From: Polynucleobacter sp. MWH-Loch1C5
GTDB lineage: Bacteria > Pseudomonadota > Gammaproteobacteria > Burkholderiales > Burkholderiaceae
DNA length: 64,000 nt
Direction: 5' to 3'
Assembly (NCBI RefSeq): GCF_018881775.1
Contig: NZ_JACVPR010000001.1
Span: forward strand, 248,001 to 312,000
The position numbers were made by a program, and so were the translations under genes. Position 1 is the stretch's first letter; each line of letters starts with the position of its first letter. Positions 1-9,061 of the stretch are shown one piece after another. Under the pieces are notes generated by a model. The model did no database searches and had not been told where the DNA came from. It saw only the letters and a program-made list of their open reading frames with translations.

Positions 1-1
1 T

Positions 2-583
2 TCTATTTGGGATACCGCGCAATACTGGGGCACAGGAGAAGCACCTGTGGCTTTGGGTACCGCGAATCGAATGAGCGCACCCTATCAAGCGGTGAAAGCC
101 CAAGATGGCTATTTTGTGATGGGCGCTACCAATAAAAAACTTTGGGAAAAACTCTGCAAGATTTTAGAGCGAGCAGATCTACTAGAAGATCCACGCTTTA
201 TAACTATTGCTGATCGCCTAGCCCATCGCGAAGTCCTCATAGAAGAATTAGAAAAAAGTTTTGCTAAAAAGAAATGTGATGTTTGGATTGATGAGTTATT
301 GTCACAGGGCATTCCTGCAGGCCCCATCTTGGACTATCCGCAGGCTTTTGCCAGTGAACATGGTCAACATCGTCAGATGAAAATGACGATCCCACATCCT
401 ATCGAAGGCAGCGTTCCGAATATTGGCTTTGCAGTCAAAATGATGGGTACTCCACAACAGGTGCGTCGTCATCCCCCCTTACTCGGCGAACATACCCGGG
501 AAATTCTTCTAGAAAAAGGGTTGACTGCAGAAGCGATAGAACAATATGAAGCCGCCGGTGCCTTTACACCAGAAAGAGAATAA
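2..583 (+). CDS. CaiB/BaiF family (class III) CoA-transferase, 3' part
   Basis: The window opens inside this gene; the frame is open from base 2 and no start is visible. The visible 193 residues match the C-terminal half of family III CoA-transferases: a PYQAVKAQDGYF segment, then the helical region around KLWEKLCKIL and a GPILDYPQAF segment. These enzymes move CoA between carboxylic acids; the substrate cannot be read from this part. The stop overlaps the ATG of the crotonase gene (TAATG), so the two are probably translationally coupled and act on the same acyl-CoA. Confidence 0.85.
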   Translation, partial: SIWDTAQYWGTGEAPVALGTANRMSAPYQAVKAQDGYFVMGATNKKLWEKLCKILERADLLEDPRFITIADRLAHREVLIEELEKSFAKKKCDVWIDELLSQGIPAGPILDYPQAFASEHGQHRQMKMTIPHPIEGSVPNIGFAVKMMGTPQQVRRHPPLLGEHTREILLEKGLTAEAIEQYEAAGAFTPERE

Positions 584-1362
584 TGTCTGATCAGGGTCGT
601 GTCGTATTAGAACTGCGTGATGATATTGCTTACATCACTTTTGATCATGTTAGCGCTCGCAATGCGATGACATGGTCGATGTACGATCAGCTAAGCAGTA
701 TTTGCGCCCAATTAAAAGAAACCCGGGGTATACGTGCTGCCGTTTTACGTGGCGCCGGTGGTAAGTCTTTTGTATCAGGCACAGCGATTGACCAATTTAC
801 TGAATTTAAGGACGGACAAGCGGGCGTTGATTATGAAAAACATGTAGACGCCCATATCCAAGCTTTGGAGCAACTGCCCTTTCCAACGATCGCTGTTTTA
901 GAAGGTTTAGCTATGGGGGGCGGACTTTTATTTGCTACCGCCTGCGACTTCAGAATTGCTAGCACAGGCACGAAGCTAGGTTGTCCCATCGCGCGCACTG
1001 TCAGCAATTGTTTATCTTCAGATAATCTAGCCCGCTTAATCACCGAGTTCGGTACCCAGAAAGTCAAACGTATGCTTTTACTCGCCGAAACACCGACGGC
1101 TGAGGAACTGTCTGATACGGGCTTTTTTTATCAGATCTGCCCTGCTGATCAGCTAGATCAGGTTTGCGAGCAGTTAATTCACACCATTCGTGCTCTATCG
1201 CCAACCACCTTGAAGGTTACCAAATTAGCCATGCGAGGTGCACATCAATCTCTCTTACCCAATGCAGACGATCTGATTCGGGAATGCTATGGCAGCGCTA
1301 ATTTTAGAGAAGGGGTGAGTGCATTTTTAGCTAAACGCCCGGCACAATGGCGCACCGAGTGA
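583..1362 (+). CDS. Enoyl-CoA hydratase/isomerase (crotonase) family protein
   Basis: A 259-residue protein of normal crotonase length. The oxyanion-hole segment AMGGGLLFATACDFRIAS lies near residues 110-127, and an earlier GGKSFVSGTAIDQF segment provides the other half of the hole. Crotonases hydrate, isomerise or hydrolyse acyl-CoA thioesters. Overlap with the preceding CoA-transferase stop suggests an operon in which an acid is activated to its CoA ester and then processed. The exact substrate is unknown. It converges on the Rrf2 regulator gene, with 7 bp between them. Confidence 0.9.
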   Translation: MSDQGRVVLELRDDIAYITFDHVSARNAMTWSMYDQLSSICAQLKETRGIRAAVLRGAGGKSFVSGTAIDQFTEFKDGQAGVDYEKHVDAHIQALEQLPFPTIAVLEGLAMGGGLLFATACDFRIASTGTKLGCPIARTVSNCLSSDNLARLITEFGTQKVKRMLLLAETPTAEELSDTGFFYQICPADQLDQVCEQLIHTIRALSPTTLKVTKLAMRGAHQSLLPNADDLIRECYGSANFREGVSAFLAKRPAQWRTE

Positions 1363-1369
1363 TCAATGA

Positions 1370-1951
1370 CTAGCGCGTTTTAACGAGAAACTTGCCCCAG
1401 TTAAATACTGAATTGACCACGGGCTTTTTGTCAGTCGTAGATTTTTTAACTGCCGCTTTTTTGGGCGTTTGCTCGGCCTGCGTCACTTTTTTAACACGTG
1501 CCTCTTTATGAGCGATGACTTGAGCCAAACGCTTGAGTTGGTTTTCTGAAAAAGCCTGATCGACTTTTTTGACGAGTTGTTCATCCATCAGCGAAGCTAA
1601 AGTCACGCTAGCTAGATAGCCTAACATCTGCTGATGTAAGGTAGTCCATAAGGCACTGCTCGTTTGATCGGCTTCTTGCGGCTCACTATCAATGCCATCG
1701 ACCGCAATAATGATGTCGGCTACCGTAATGTTAACTGGGCTACGCGCCAAGAGATAACCACCCCCTGGGCCACGAGCACTTTCAACAAGTTGTGCTTGGC
1801 GCAACTTACAAAACAACTGCTCAAGATAGCTCAAAGAGATAGCCTGGCGCTCACTGATAGAGGCCAAAGCTTGTGGTTTATGGTGAATAGCCTGCTCAGC
1901 CAAATCTAGCATGGCTGTCACAGCGTATCGACCTTTAGTAGCAACTCTCAT
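1370..1951 (-). CDS. Rrf2 family transcriptional regulator lacking the Fe-S cysteines
   Basis: The 193-residue protein begins with an IscR-like winged helix (MRVATKGRYAVTAMLDLA, then SLSYLEQLFCKLRQAQLVES and the wing GPGGGYLLAR). IscR binds its [2Fe-2S] cluster through three cysteines near residues 92-104. Here that segment (about residues 85-110) has none, and the only Cys lies in the recognition-helix region. The C-terminal ~50 residues form a Lys-rich tail. No isc genes are adjacent. It is therefore an Rrf2 regulator probably not cluster-sensing; its targets, perhaps the neighbouring cytochrome gene, are inference. Confidence 0.85.
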   Translation of the reverse strand: MRVATKGRYAVTAMLDLAEQAIHHKPQALASISERQAISLSYLEQLFCKLRQAQLVESARGPGGGYLLARSPVNITVADIIIAVDGIDSEPQEADQTSSALWTTLHQQMLGYLASVTLASLMDEQLVKKVDQAFSENQLKRLAQVIAHKEARVKKVTQAEQTPKKAAVKKSTTDKKPVVNSVFNWGKFLVKTR

Positions 1952-2107
1952 ACTGATAATCTAACACAGTTTGCCTAGTTAGAATTTTTCTATAAGTATT
2001 CAAAGATTTAGCAGTGTTATGGGTATTAATACCCTATTAAATAGGGACTTTTTTAGGTATCATTGCAGCAGTTTTATTGATCAACGTTTCTGAGTAAGGG
2101 AGTCCTC

Positions 2108-2416
2108 ATGAAAGTAGTTAGCGCCATGATTGCAGCAGCTGTATTAGTTTCTGCACCTGCTTTTGCATCGAAAGAAATCGCTGGTAAGAATGCTTGTATG
2201 GGTTGCCACGCGGTAGATAAAAAATTAGTTGGTCCATCCTACAAAGACATCGCCGCTCGTTATAAGGGTCAGGCTGATGCAGTAGATAAGTTAGCTAAGA
2301 AGGTGAAAGCCGGTGGTTCTGGCGTATGGGGTCCTGTGCCTATGCCTGCCAACGCAAGCATTAGCGATGCTGATGCTCGAGCTGTGGTTCAGTGGATCTT
2401 GAACGGCGCCAACTAA
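2108..2416 (+). CDS. Periplasmic class I cytochrome c (c551/c552-like)
   Basis: This 102-residue protein has a clear Sec signal peptide (MKVVSAMIAAAVLVSAPAFA) followed by one haem attachment motif CMGCH near residue 32-36 and the distal Met in a VPMPANA segment near residue 78. This is the layout of small monohaem cytochromes c551/c552/c8 that carry electrons in the periplasm. A TAAGGGAG ribosome-binding site precedes the ATG. It stands alone, with a strong terminator straight after it. The partner oxidase or reductase is not in the window. Confidence 0.93.
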   Translation: MKVVSAMIAAAVLVSAPAFASKEIAGKNACMGCHAVDKKLVGPSYKDIAARYKGQADAVDKLAKKVKAGGSGVWGPVPMPANASISDADARAVVQWILNGAN

Positions 2417-2436
2417 TTCGCTAAGTTTGATTGATC

Positions 2437-2464
2437 AAAAGCCGACTCAGGTCGGCTTTTTTAT
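2437..2464 (+). terminator. Rho-independent terminator after cytochrome c
   Basis: A GCCGAC/GTCGGC stem with a short loop, preceded by AAAA and followed by TTTTTTATTT. It is near-symmetrical, so it may also stop transcripts from the converging oxidoreductase gene. Confidence 0.85.
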
Positions 2465-2478
2465 TTCTAATAGATTGT

Positions 2479-4089
2479 TTAGTTTGTTAAATAATCTAGA
2501 GCCAAGGCTTCAGCCACCTTAATACCATCAACGCCTGCTGAGAGAATACCTCCCGCATAGCCAGCCCCCTCACCCGCAGGGTACAAGCCTTGAATATTCA
2601 AGCTTTGATATTTTTCATTACGTTTAATTCTGATAGGCGAAGAGGTACGTGTCTCGACCCCCGTCAGAACGCCATCCGACTTAGCAAAGCCGGGAATCTG
2701 TTGATCAAAAGCAGGGATAGCTTCACGAATCGCTTCAATTGCATAAGCAGGTAAGGCTGTTTCCAAATTAGTCAAATGCACACCGGGCTTATAGGAAGGA
2801 ATTACCTGACCGAATTCGGTAGAGGCTTGGTTCTTTAAAAAGTCGCCGATTAATTGCCCAGGAGCCTCATAGCTACTGCCCCCTAGGACATATGCATGAG
2901 ACTCGAGCTGTCTTTGAAAATCAATCCCTTTGAGCGGGTCAACCATACTCGCACCAAAATCCTCGGGGTTCACATTAACAACAATCCCAGCATTCGCATT
3001 GCGCTCATTACGCGAATACTGGCTCATCCCATTGGTCACGACACGTTGCTCTTCCGAGGTCGCCGCGACTACAGTTCCACCCGGGCACATGCAAAAACTG
3101 TAAACAGCTCTGCCATTGGAGGCGTGATGAACTAATTTATAGTCAGCTGCACCAATGAGTGGGTGACCTGCGTGCGGACCTAGACGAGCGCGGTCAATTA
3201 ATGACTGAGGATGTTCGATACGAAAACCCACCGAAAATGGCTTAGGCTCGATGTAGACACCCTGCCCAAATAAGGTTTTAAAAGTGTCCCGGGCACTATG
3301 GCCCAAGGCCAAAACGACATGTTCAGTGGCAATGGTCTGCCCAGACTCTAGAGTCACTCCATAAATCTTTCCAGAACGAATATCAAATTGCGTGACCTTG
3401 CTTTGAAAACGTATCTCACCACCCAAATCAATAATCTCTTGGCGAATCTTCTCGACCATTCCGACTAAGCGGAATGTGCCAATATGCGGCTTGGCTACAT
3501 AAAGAATTTCTTCAGGAGCGCCCGCCTTCACAAACTCATGGAGGACTTTACGACCATAAAACTTGGGATCTTTAATTTGGCTATAAAGCTTTCCATCCGA
3601 AAAGGTGCCTGCCCCACCCTCACCAAATTGCACATTGGATTCTGGATTAAGGATTTTTTTACGCCACAAACCCCAGGTATCTTGAGTTCTCTCTCGAACC
3701 GCTTTGCCTCGCTCTAATACGATGGGTTTAAAACCCATTTGCGCCAAAATCAATGCAGCAAAAATTCCACAAGGGCCAAAACCAATGACGACGGGGCGGT
3801 GCTTGAGTTGGGCTGGAGCTTGGGCTACAAAATGATAGGCTGTATCGGGGGTTGCCTTAATCTGAATATCCGCTTTGAGCTTTTGCAAAAGCCGATCTGG
3901 CTCTTGAACCTGTACATCAATGGTATAGATAAAAGACAGGTCGATGTTTTTACGCGCATCATAACTGCGTTTAAAAATCTCATAAGTGATGAATTCCTCA
4001 TGAGAGATTCGTAAACGCTTTAAGATGGCATTTAACAGATCGTCCTGGCTATGGTCGATAGGCAAACGCAATTCATGAATTCGAATCAT
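2479..4089 (-). CDS. NAD(P)/FAD-dependent oxidoreductase, COG2509-type
   Basis: About 536 residues from the ATG at 4089. The start MIRIHELRLPIDH matches the usual N-terminus of this family. A longer reading to 4230 would run across the divergent DUF1415 gene and is not favoured. A ~90-residue N-terminal domain precedes the dinucleotide-binding segment VVIGFGPCGIFAALIL. A FGEGGAGTFSDGKL motif and a C-terminal GEGAGYAGGI motif complete the FAD fold. The family is an uncharacterised flavoprotein dehydrogenase group; substrate unknown. It is divergent from DUF1415 with a 46-bp gap. Confidence 0.88.
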   Translation of the reverse strand: MIRIHELRLPIDHSQDDLLNAILKRLRISHEEFITYEIFKRSYDARKNIDLSFIYTIDVQVQEPDRLLQKLKADIQIKATPDTAYHFVAQAPAQLKHRPVVIGFGPCGIFAALILAQMGFKPIVLERGKAVRERTQDTWGLWRKKILNPESNVQFGEGGAGTFSDGKLYSQIKDPKFYGRKVLHEFVKAGAPEEILYVAKPHIGTFRLVGMVEKIRQEIIDLGGEIRFQSKVTQFDIRSGKIYGVTLESGQTIATEHVVLALGHSARDTFKTLFGQGVYIEPKPFSVGFRIEHPQSLIDRARLGPHAGHPLIGAADYKLVHHASNGRAVYSFCMCPGGTVVAATSEEQRVVTNGMSQYSRNERNANAGIVVNVNPEDFGASMVDPLKGIDFQRQLESHAYVLGGSSYEAPGQLIGDFLKNQASTEFGQVIPSYKPGVHLTNLETALPAYAIEAIREAIPAFDQQIPGFAKSDGVLTGVETRTSSPIRIKRNEKYQSLNIQGLYPAGEGAGYAGGILSAGVDGIKVAEALALDYLTN

Positions 4090-4135
4090 AGGGCTATACG
4101 ATACACAAGGCAGAGCAAAGAGGCAAAATAAGGAT

Positions 4136-4687
4136 ATGGATGTGCAAAAAGAAGAGTCTTTCATTATTGAGAAAACCCAAACATGGCTGATACAAGCCGT
4201 GATTGGCCTCAATCTTTGCCCTTTTGCCAAAGCCCCTCATGTAAAAGGTCTGATTGCTTATCGGGTGAGTCAAGCACGCGATATTGAGACATTAGTCAGC
4301 GACCTACACCAGGCCCTAGAAGAACTAGCCGAGGCACGACCTGATCAAATAGAGACGACCCTACTGATACATCCTTGGATTCTGAATGACTTCATGGAAT
4401 ATAACGATTTTCTCGAGTTAGCTGATGAACTGGTTGAAGAGCTCGATTTGGCTGGCATCCTACAAGTGGCAAGCTTTCATCCCGACTATCAATTTGCAGG
4501 CACTCACAAAGACGACATCTCTAATTACACCAATCGCTCACCCTACCCCACCCTACATTTGATCCGCGAAGAGAGCATCGATAAAGCCGTAGAAGCCTTT
4601 CCGGAAGCTGAACAAATTTATGAAACTAATATCGCCACGATGGAAAAGCTTGGTGTAGCAGGTTGGGAAAAATTATTTAAAAAATAA
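4136..4687 (+). CDS. DUF1415 family protein
   Basis: A 183-residue soluble protein with the DUF1415 signature: an N-terminal TWLIQAVIGLNLCPFAK segment, a central ILNDFMEYNDFL, and an HPDYQFAGTHKDDISNYTNR block (about residues 120-140) ending in SPYPTLHLIREES. The family is widespread in Proteobacteria and has no assigned function. The conserved Cys, His and Asp residues could form an active site, but that is speculation. It is divergent from the COG2509 flavoprotein, and its stop abuts the stop of the converging symporter gene with no gap. Confidence 0.9.
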   Translation: MDVQKEESFIIEKTQTWLIQAVIGLNLCPFAKAPHVKGLIAYRVSQARDIETLVSDLHQALEELAEARPDQIETTLLIHPWILNDFMEYNDFLELADELVEELDLAGILQVASFHPDYQFAGTHKDDISNYTNRSPYPTLHLIREESIDKAVEAFPEAEQIYETNIATMEKLGVAGWEKLFKK

Positions 4688-6742
4688 CTAACGGGCCGTG
4701 CGTAAATAATCGACCAATTTATCAATGACCGGTGGGTTCTTGGCCGTTAACTTTGAGACCACATAAGCTGCAATAAAACTGGCAGGGATACCGAACGCGC
4801 CAGATGCAATAGGATCGACACCAAACCAGCGGTCGCCGAATACACCGGTAATTCTGGAAACGAAGGGGTAATTAAGAGCAATATACGTACCGCTAATCAT
4901 GACCCCAGTGACCATACCGGCAATAGCGCCCCATTTATTGATCGTTTTGGAATACACCGCCATGATGAGCACGGCAAAAAAACTAGATGCGGCCAGTGAA
5001 AAAGCTGCTCCCACTAAAAATAATATGTCCCCAGGTCGCAAGGAAGTGACATAAGCAGCAAAAAGAGCGACTGCTAGAAGAATAATCTTCGCTGAGGTGA
5101 CTCGTTGTTGGTGCGTTGCTTTGCGCCCCATCAAATGATAGTAAACATCATTGGATATGGAGTTGGATATGGTTAGCAAGAGTCCATCAGCAGTCGATAA
5201 GGCTGCTGCTAAAGCGCCGGCCGCAACCAAGCCAGATATGACATAAGGCAATCCAGTGATTTCAGGAGCGGCCAAGATAACCATATCAGGCGAAATCGAA
5301 ATCTCAGCCCATTGCACAAAACCATCGCCGTTCACATCATTAAGGACAATGGCAATAGGTTCTAATTTGCGCCAGTTCAAAACCCAGGTGGGCAAATCCG
5401 CATAACTGATGCCCACTAAGTTCTTAAAAAGATCTAACTTCACCATCACCGCCAAGGCAGGTACGCTGAGATAGAAGATGGCCACAAAAAATAAGGTCCA
5501 GAAAACTGAATAGCGGGCTGCAGCCACACTCGTTGTTGTAAAGAAACGGGTCAATATGTGCGGCAAGCTGGCTGTGCCAAACATTAAACAAAAAATCAAC
5601 AAAACAAAATTAAGTTGATCAATACCACCTGCCTTGTCATCTGCCTGCCATGATGGAGGCGGGGTCATCGAGGGCGCTGCTTTTTGGCCACGCAATAAGG
5701 CCTCTTTTCTTTCTTGCTCCCAGGCATCATAAGCATCGGCAGGATCTTTAGGATAAGCATTTAATTTTTTCTCAATTTGCTTAATTTCCCTGAGTGAGAG
5801 CTGCTTCTCGCGTGCATCTTGTAACTCTTTTTCAAGTAACTGTTTTTGCTTAAAGTAAGAATCAGGCAACTGGTCGATACGCTTTTTTAATTCTTGCGCA
5901 CGCTTGGTATAAAAATCTCTGACCTTCTGCTCTTCAGCGGTGACTGCATAATCAGTCTCGTGATAATTAATTTCCTCGAGCAACTTACCATAATGCAGCT
6001 GTGGCAATACATGATCGTGTTTTTTCAAAGAGATCATCGATAGAGGTAAGAGCAAAGCAATAATCAAAATGATGTACTGCGCAACCTGCGTCCACGTCAC
6101 CGCCCGCATGCCCCCCAAAAAAGAGCAAACCAGAATACCGGCTAAGCCAAAGAAAACACCAATACCAAATTCAACACCAATAAAGCGCGTCACAATTAAA
6201 CCCACGCCTTGAATTTGGGCCACCAAATACACAAAGGAGCAGAGAATCGTAATGGCGACTGCCACTAGGCGAACCATGGCACTACCGCCTTCAACACCTT
6301 GGCCATAACGGATCGCTAAGAAATCGGGAATCGTGAATGTGCCAAACCGTCGAATATAGGGCGCAATCAACATGGCAACTAAGCAAAATCCGCCTGTCCA
6401 ACCGACGATAAAGGCGAGCGCTTTATAACCACTACTAAATAAGATCCCTACCAAACCAATAAACGTGGCAGCACTCATCCAATCTGCAGCGGTAGCCATC
6501 CCGTTAAAGACTGCCGGAATACGGCGCCCTGCAACGTAATACTCTGTCATATCAGAAGTGCGACAAATCAGACCAATACTGGCATAGACCGCAATAGTGA
6601 CGAAGAGAAAAACATAGCCTAACCATAGGCCTGGGCCATTTTGTACTTCTAATAAACCCATCAAATAAACAAAGAAAAGAAATCCGCCAGCAAATAGCAG
6701 GTAATAGCTTGCCACTTGTTTGGAATCAGAACGGATCTTCAT
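4688..6742 (-). CDS. Sodium:solute symporter (ActP/VC_2705-like), probable acetate permease
   Basis: A 684-residue multi-pass membrane protein of the SSS family with the motifs TEYYVAGRRIPAVFNGMATA and ALSTADGLLLTISNSISND. A hydrophilic, coiled-coil-like insert of ~130 residues (about 240-370) is typical of the VC_2705 branch. An EF-hand-like loop, DVNGDGFVQWAE, sits at residues 469-480. It lies just downstream of acs on the same strand, but an intrinsic terminator separates them. That context fits uptake of acetate or another short carboxylate; substrate is inference. The small DUF4212 partner often found with this branch is not seen. Confidence 0.88.
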   Translation of the reverse strand: MKIRSDSKQVASYYLLFAGGFLFFVYLMGLLEVQNGPGLWLGYVFLFVTIAVYASIGLICRTSDMTEYYVAGRRIPAVFNGMATAADWMSAATFIGLVGILFSSGYKALAFIVGWTGGFCLVAMLIAPYIRRFGTFTIPDFLAIRYGQGVEGGSAMVRLVAVAITILCSFVYLVAQIQGVGLIVTRFIGVEFGIGVFFGLAGILVCSFLGGMRAVTWTQVAQYIILIIALLLPLSMISLKKHDHVLPQLHYGKLLEEINYHETDYAVTAEEQKVRDFYTKRAQELKKRIDQLPDSYFKQKQLLEKELQDAREKQLSLREIKQIEKKLNAYPKDPADAYDAWEQERKEALLRGQKAAPSMTPPPSWQADDKAGGIDQLNFVLLIFCLMFGTASLPHILTRFFTTTSVAAARYSVFWTLFFVAIFYLSVPALAVMVKLDLFKNLVGISYADLPTWVLNWRKLEPIAIVLNDVNGDGFVQWAEISISPDMVILAAPEITGLPYVISGLVAAGALAAALSTADGLLLTISNSISNDVYYHLMGRKATHQQRVTSAKIILLAVALFAAYVTSLRPGDILFLVGAAFSLAASSFFAVLIMAVYSKTINKWGAIAGMVTGVMISGTYIALNYPFVSRITGVFGDRWFGVDPIASGAFGIPASFIAAYVVSKLTAKNPPVIDKLVDYLRTAR

Positions 6743-6771
6743 AGCTCTAGTTTAGCTGTATCTGCGATGGG

Positions 6772-6800
6772 TATAAAAAAAGGCCGGGATCACCGGCCTT
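6772..6800 (-). terminator. Rho-independent terminator after acs
   Basis: A GGCCGG/CCGGCC stem with an ATCA-type loop, followed on the minus strand by seven T residues. It lies between the acs stop and the symporter start, so the symporter probably has its own promoter or relies on read-through. Confidence 0.85.
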
Positions 6801-6817
6801 CTCTCAGACTATTGAGC

Positions 6818-8800
6818 TTAGCTCGTTTGTTTGAGCTGCTCTAAGATCGCTGGATTTTCTAAAGTAGAAGTGTCCTGCGTGATCTCTTCACCCTTCGCAA
6901 TCACGCGCAAGAGACGGCGCATAATCTTGCCTGAGCGAGTCTTCGGTAAGTTATCACCAAAACGAATTTCCTTAGGCTTGGCAATCGGACCAATCTCTTT
7001 GCCCACCCAATTACGCAAATCGTTAGCAATCTTCTTCGCGTCATCACCTGATGGGCGCTTACCCTTGAGAACAACGAAGGCCACAATCGCTTCACCGGTA
7101 ACATCATCAGGACGACCCACTACGGCAGACTCAGCCACCAATGGATTAGCTACCAAGCAAGATTCGATTTCCATCGTACCCATACGGTGACCGGAGACGT
7201 TCAAGACATCATCGATACGGCCAGTAATGGTGAAGTAACCGGTGTCCTTGTTACGAATCGCACCGTCACCAGCCAGGTAGAGCTTGCCGCCCAACTCCTC
7301 TGGGAAGTAGCTCTTCTTAAAGCGCTCAGGGTCACCCCAAATCGTACGAATCATTGAAGGCCATGGGCGCTTAACGACCAAAATACCACCCTGGCCATTC
7401 GGCATATCGTGACCGGCTTCATCCACAATCGCAGCCATAATGCCTGGCAGTGGTAAGGTACATGAGCCAGGCACTAATGGTGTAGCACCCGGTAAAGGAG
7501 TGATCATATGACCCCCTGTCTCTGTCTGCCAGAAAGTATCAGCAATCGGACACTTTTCGCCACCAATATTTTTGTGATACCACATCCAAGCTTCTGGGTT
7601 AATCGGCTCACCCACAGAACCCAAAAGACGTAGACTCTTCAAGTTGTACTTCTTCGGATGAACCGCAGGATCAGCATCAGATGCCTTGATCAAAGAACGA
7701 ATCGCTGTCGGGGCTGTGTAGAAAATAGAAACTTTATGACGCTGAATCATTTCCCAGAAGCGGCCGGCATTCGGATACGTTGGCACACCCTCAAAAACGA
7801 TTTCAGTAGCGCCACAAGACAAAGGACCATAAGTGATATAGCTATGACCGGTGATCCAGCCGATATCAGCTGTACACCAGAATACGTCGCTATCACGCAA
7901 GTCGAATGTCCACTTCATGGTCAACATCGTCCACAAGAGATAACCGCCTGTAGAGTGCTGCACACCTTTAGGCTTACCCGTGGAACCGGAGGTATAGAGA
8001 ACAAACAAAGGATGCTCAGCATCGACCCACTCAGGCTCACATGTGCTCGCTTGACCCTTGGTCACATCGTGCATCCACTTATCACGACCGGCTTGCATAG
8101 GCACATTGCCACCGGTACGCTTATACACAATCACGTGCTTGAGTTTTTCACAGCCACCCAAAGCCAAAGCCTCATCAGCAATGGTCTTCAATGGCAATTG
8201 CTTACCGCCACGTAACTGCTCATCGGCAGTAATCAAGGCAACGGCACCCACGTCCACAATACGCTCTTGCAATGACTTGGCAGAGAAACCGCCAAATACC
8301 ACAGAATGGGTAGCACCAATACGTGCACAAGCCTGCATAGCGACCACACCCTCTACCGACATCGGCATGTAAATCACAACGCGGTCACCTTTTTTAATAC
8401 CTAACTTCTTCATACCGTTGGCAAACTGAGCCACGCGGTCATGCAATTCTTGGTAAGTAACCTTAGTTACCTCACCGCCATCCGCTTCAAAAATGATGGC
8501 ATTTTTCTTACCTAGGCCATTTTTGATATTGCGGTCTAAACAGTTATAGGAAGCATTTGTCAAACCATCTTCAAACCATTTGTAAAAAGGCGCATTTTTT
8601 TCATTCAAGACCTTGGTAAATGGCTTCTTCCAGTACAGATTTTCTTTAGCCAAACGAGCCCAGGTACCTTCGAAATCTTTATCAAAGGCTTTGCACATGG
8701 CATGGTATTGATCCATGCTAGTAATGGCAGCTTGCTTAGCAAAAGCTTTAGGTGGCTGAAAAATGCGATTTTCTACTAATAACTGTTCCATACCGGACAT
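6818..8800 (-). CDS. acs: Acetyl-CoA synthetase
   Basis: This 660-residue protein is full length for AMP-forming acetyl-CoA synthetase, which makes acetyl-CoA from acetate, ATP and CoA. The P-loop [11 protein letters not shown] is near residue 268, the tryptophan-rich acetate pocket segment [16 protein letters not shown] follows, and the A10 motif TRSGKIMRR carries the catalytic lysine near residue 625, the usual site of regulatory acetylation. An AGGAGAAAAAGT site precedes the ATG. The downstream ActP-like symporter suggests an acetate uptake and activation pair. Confidence 0.97.
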   Translation of the reverse strand: MSGMEQLLVENRIFQPPKAFAKQAAITSMDQYHAMCKAFDKDFEGTWARLAKENLYWKKPFTKVLNEKNAPFYKWFEDGLTNASYNCLDRNIKNGLGKKNAIIFEADGGEVTKVTYQELHDRVAQFANGMKKLGIKKGDRVVIYMPMSVEGVVAMQACARIGATHSVVFGGFSAKSLQERIVDVGAVALITADEQLRGGKQLPLKTIADEALALGGCEKLKHVIVYKRTGGNVPMQAGRDKWMHDVTKGQASTCEPEWVDAEHPLFVLYTSGSTGKPKGVQHSTGGYLLWTMLTMKWTFDLRDSDVFWCTADIGWITGHSYITYGPLSCGATEIVFEGVPTYPNAGRFWEMIQRHKVSIFYTAPTAIRSLIKASDADPAVHPKKYNLKSLRLLGSVGEPINPEAWMWYHKNIGGEKCPIADTFWQTETGGHMITPLPGATPLVPGSCTLPLPGIMAAIVDEAGHDMPNGQGGILVVKRPWPSMIRTIWGDPERFKKSYFPEELGGKLYLAGDGAIRNKDTGYFTITGRIDDVLNVSGHRMGTMEIESCLVANPLVAESAVVGRPDDVTGEAIVAFVVLKGKRPSGDDAKKIANDLRNWVGKEIGPIAKPKEIRFGDNLPKTRSGKIMRRLLRVIAKGEEITQDTSTLENPAILEQLKQTS

Positions 8801-9061
8801 ACTTTTTCTCCTGCTGTTTCAGCGTTTTTTGACAAAATTCGAGGTTAGAAAGACGGTCTGACAACTGGCTGACATAGACAGTAATCTAGGCTTTAAATCA
8901 GGGTTCTCCCTAGGTCTTAGTCCAAGGACTGCAATAGGCTAGAGCTTAAAACCGTTTTTTCTACTCCCAAGACGTAAATTAACAATCACTTGGAATCCTG
9001 TAAATGCTAACTTTCCCTAGGTAAAATAGGATTTTCCATTGATTTCTAAAAAATAACGGCT

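Noticed and set aside
4090..4230. N-terminal extension of the COG2509 flavoprotein to an upstream ATG
   Set aside because: It would overlap the start of the divergent DUF1415 gene, and family members begin at the MIRIHELRLP position.
7658..8215. A 185-codon open frame on the plus strand opposite acs
   Set aside because: It is antisense to the strongly conserved acs coding region, has no recognisable domain or good ribosome-binding site, and is explained by codon bias in acs.
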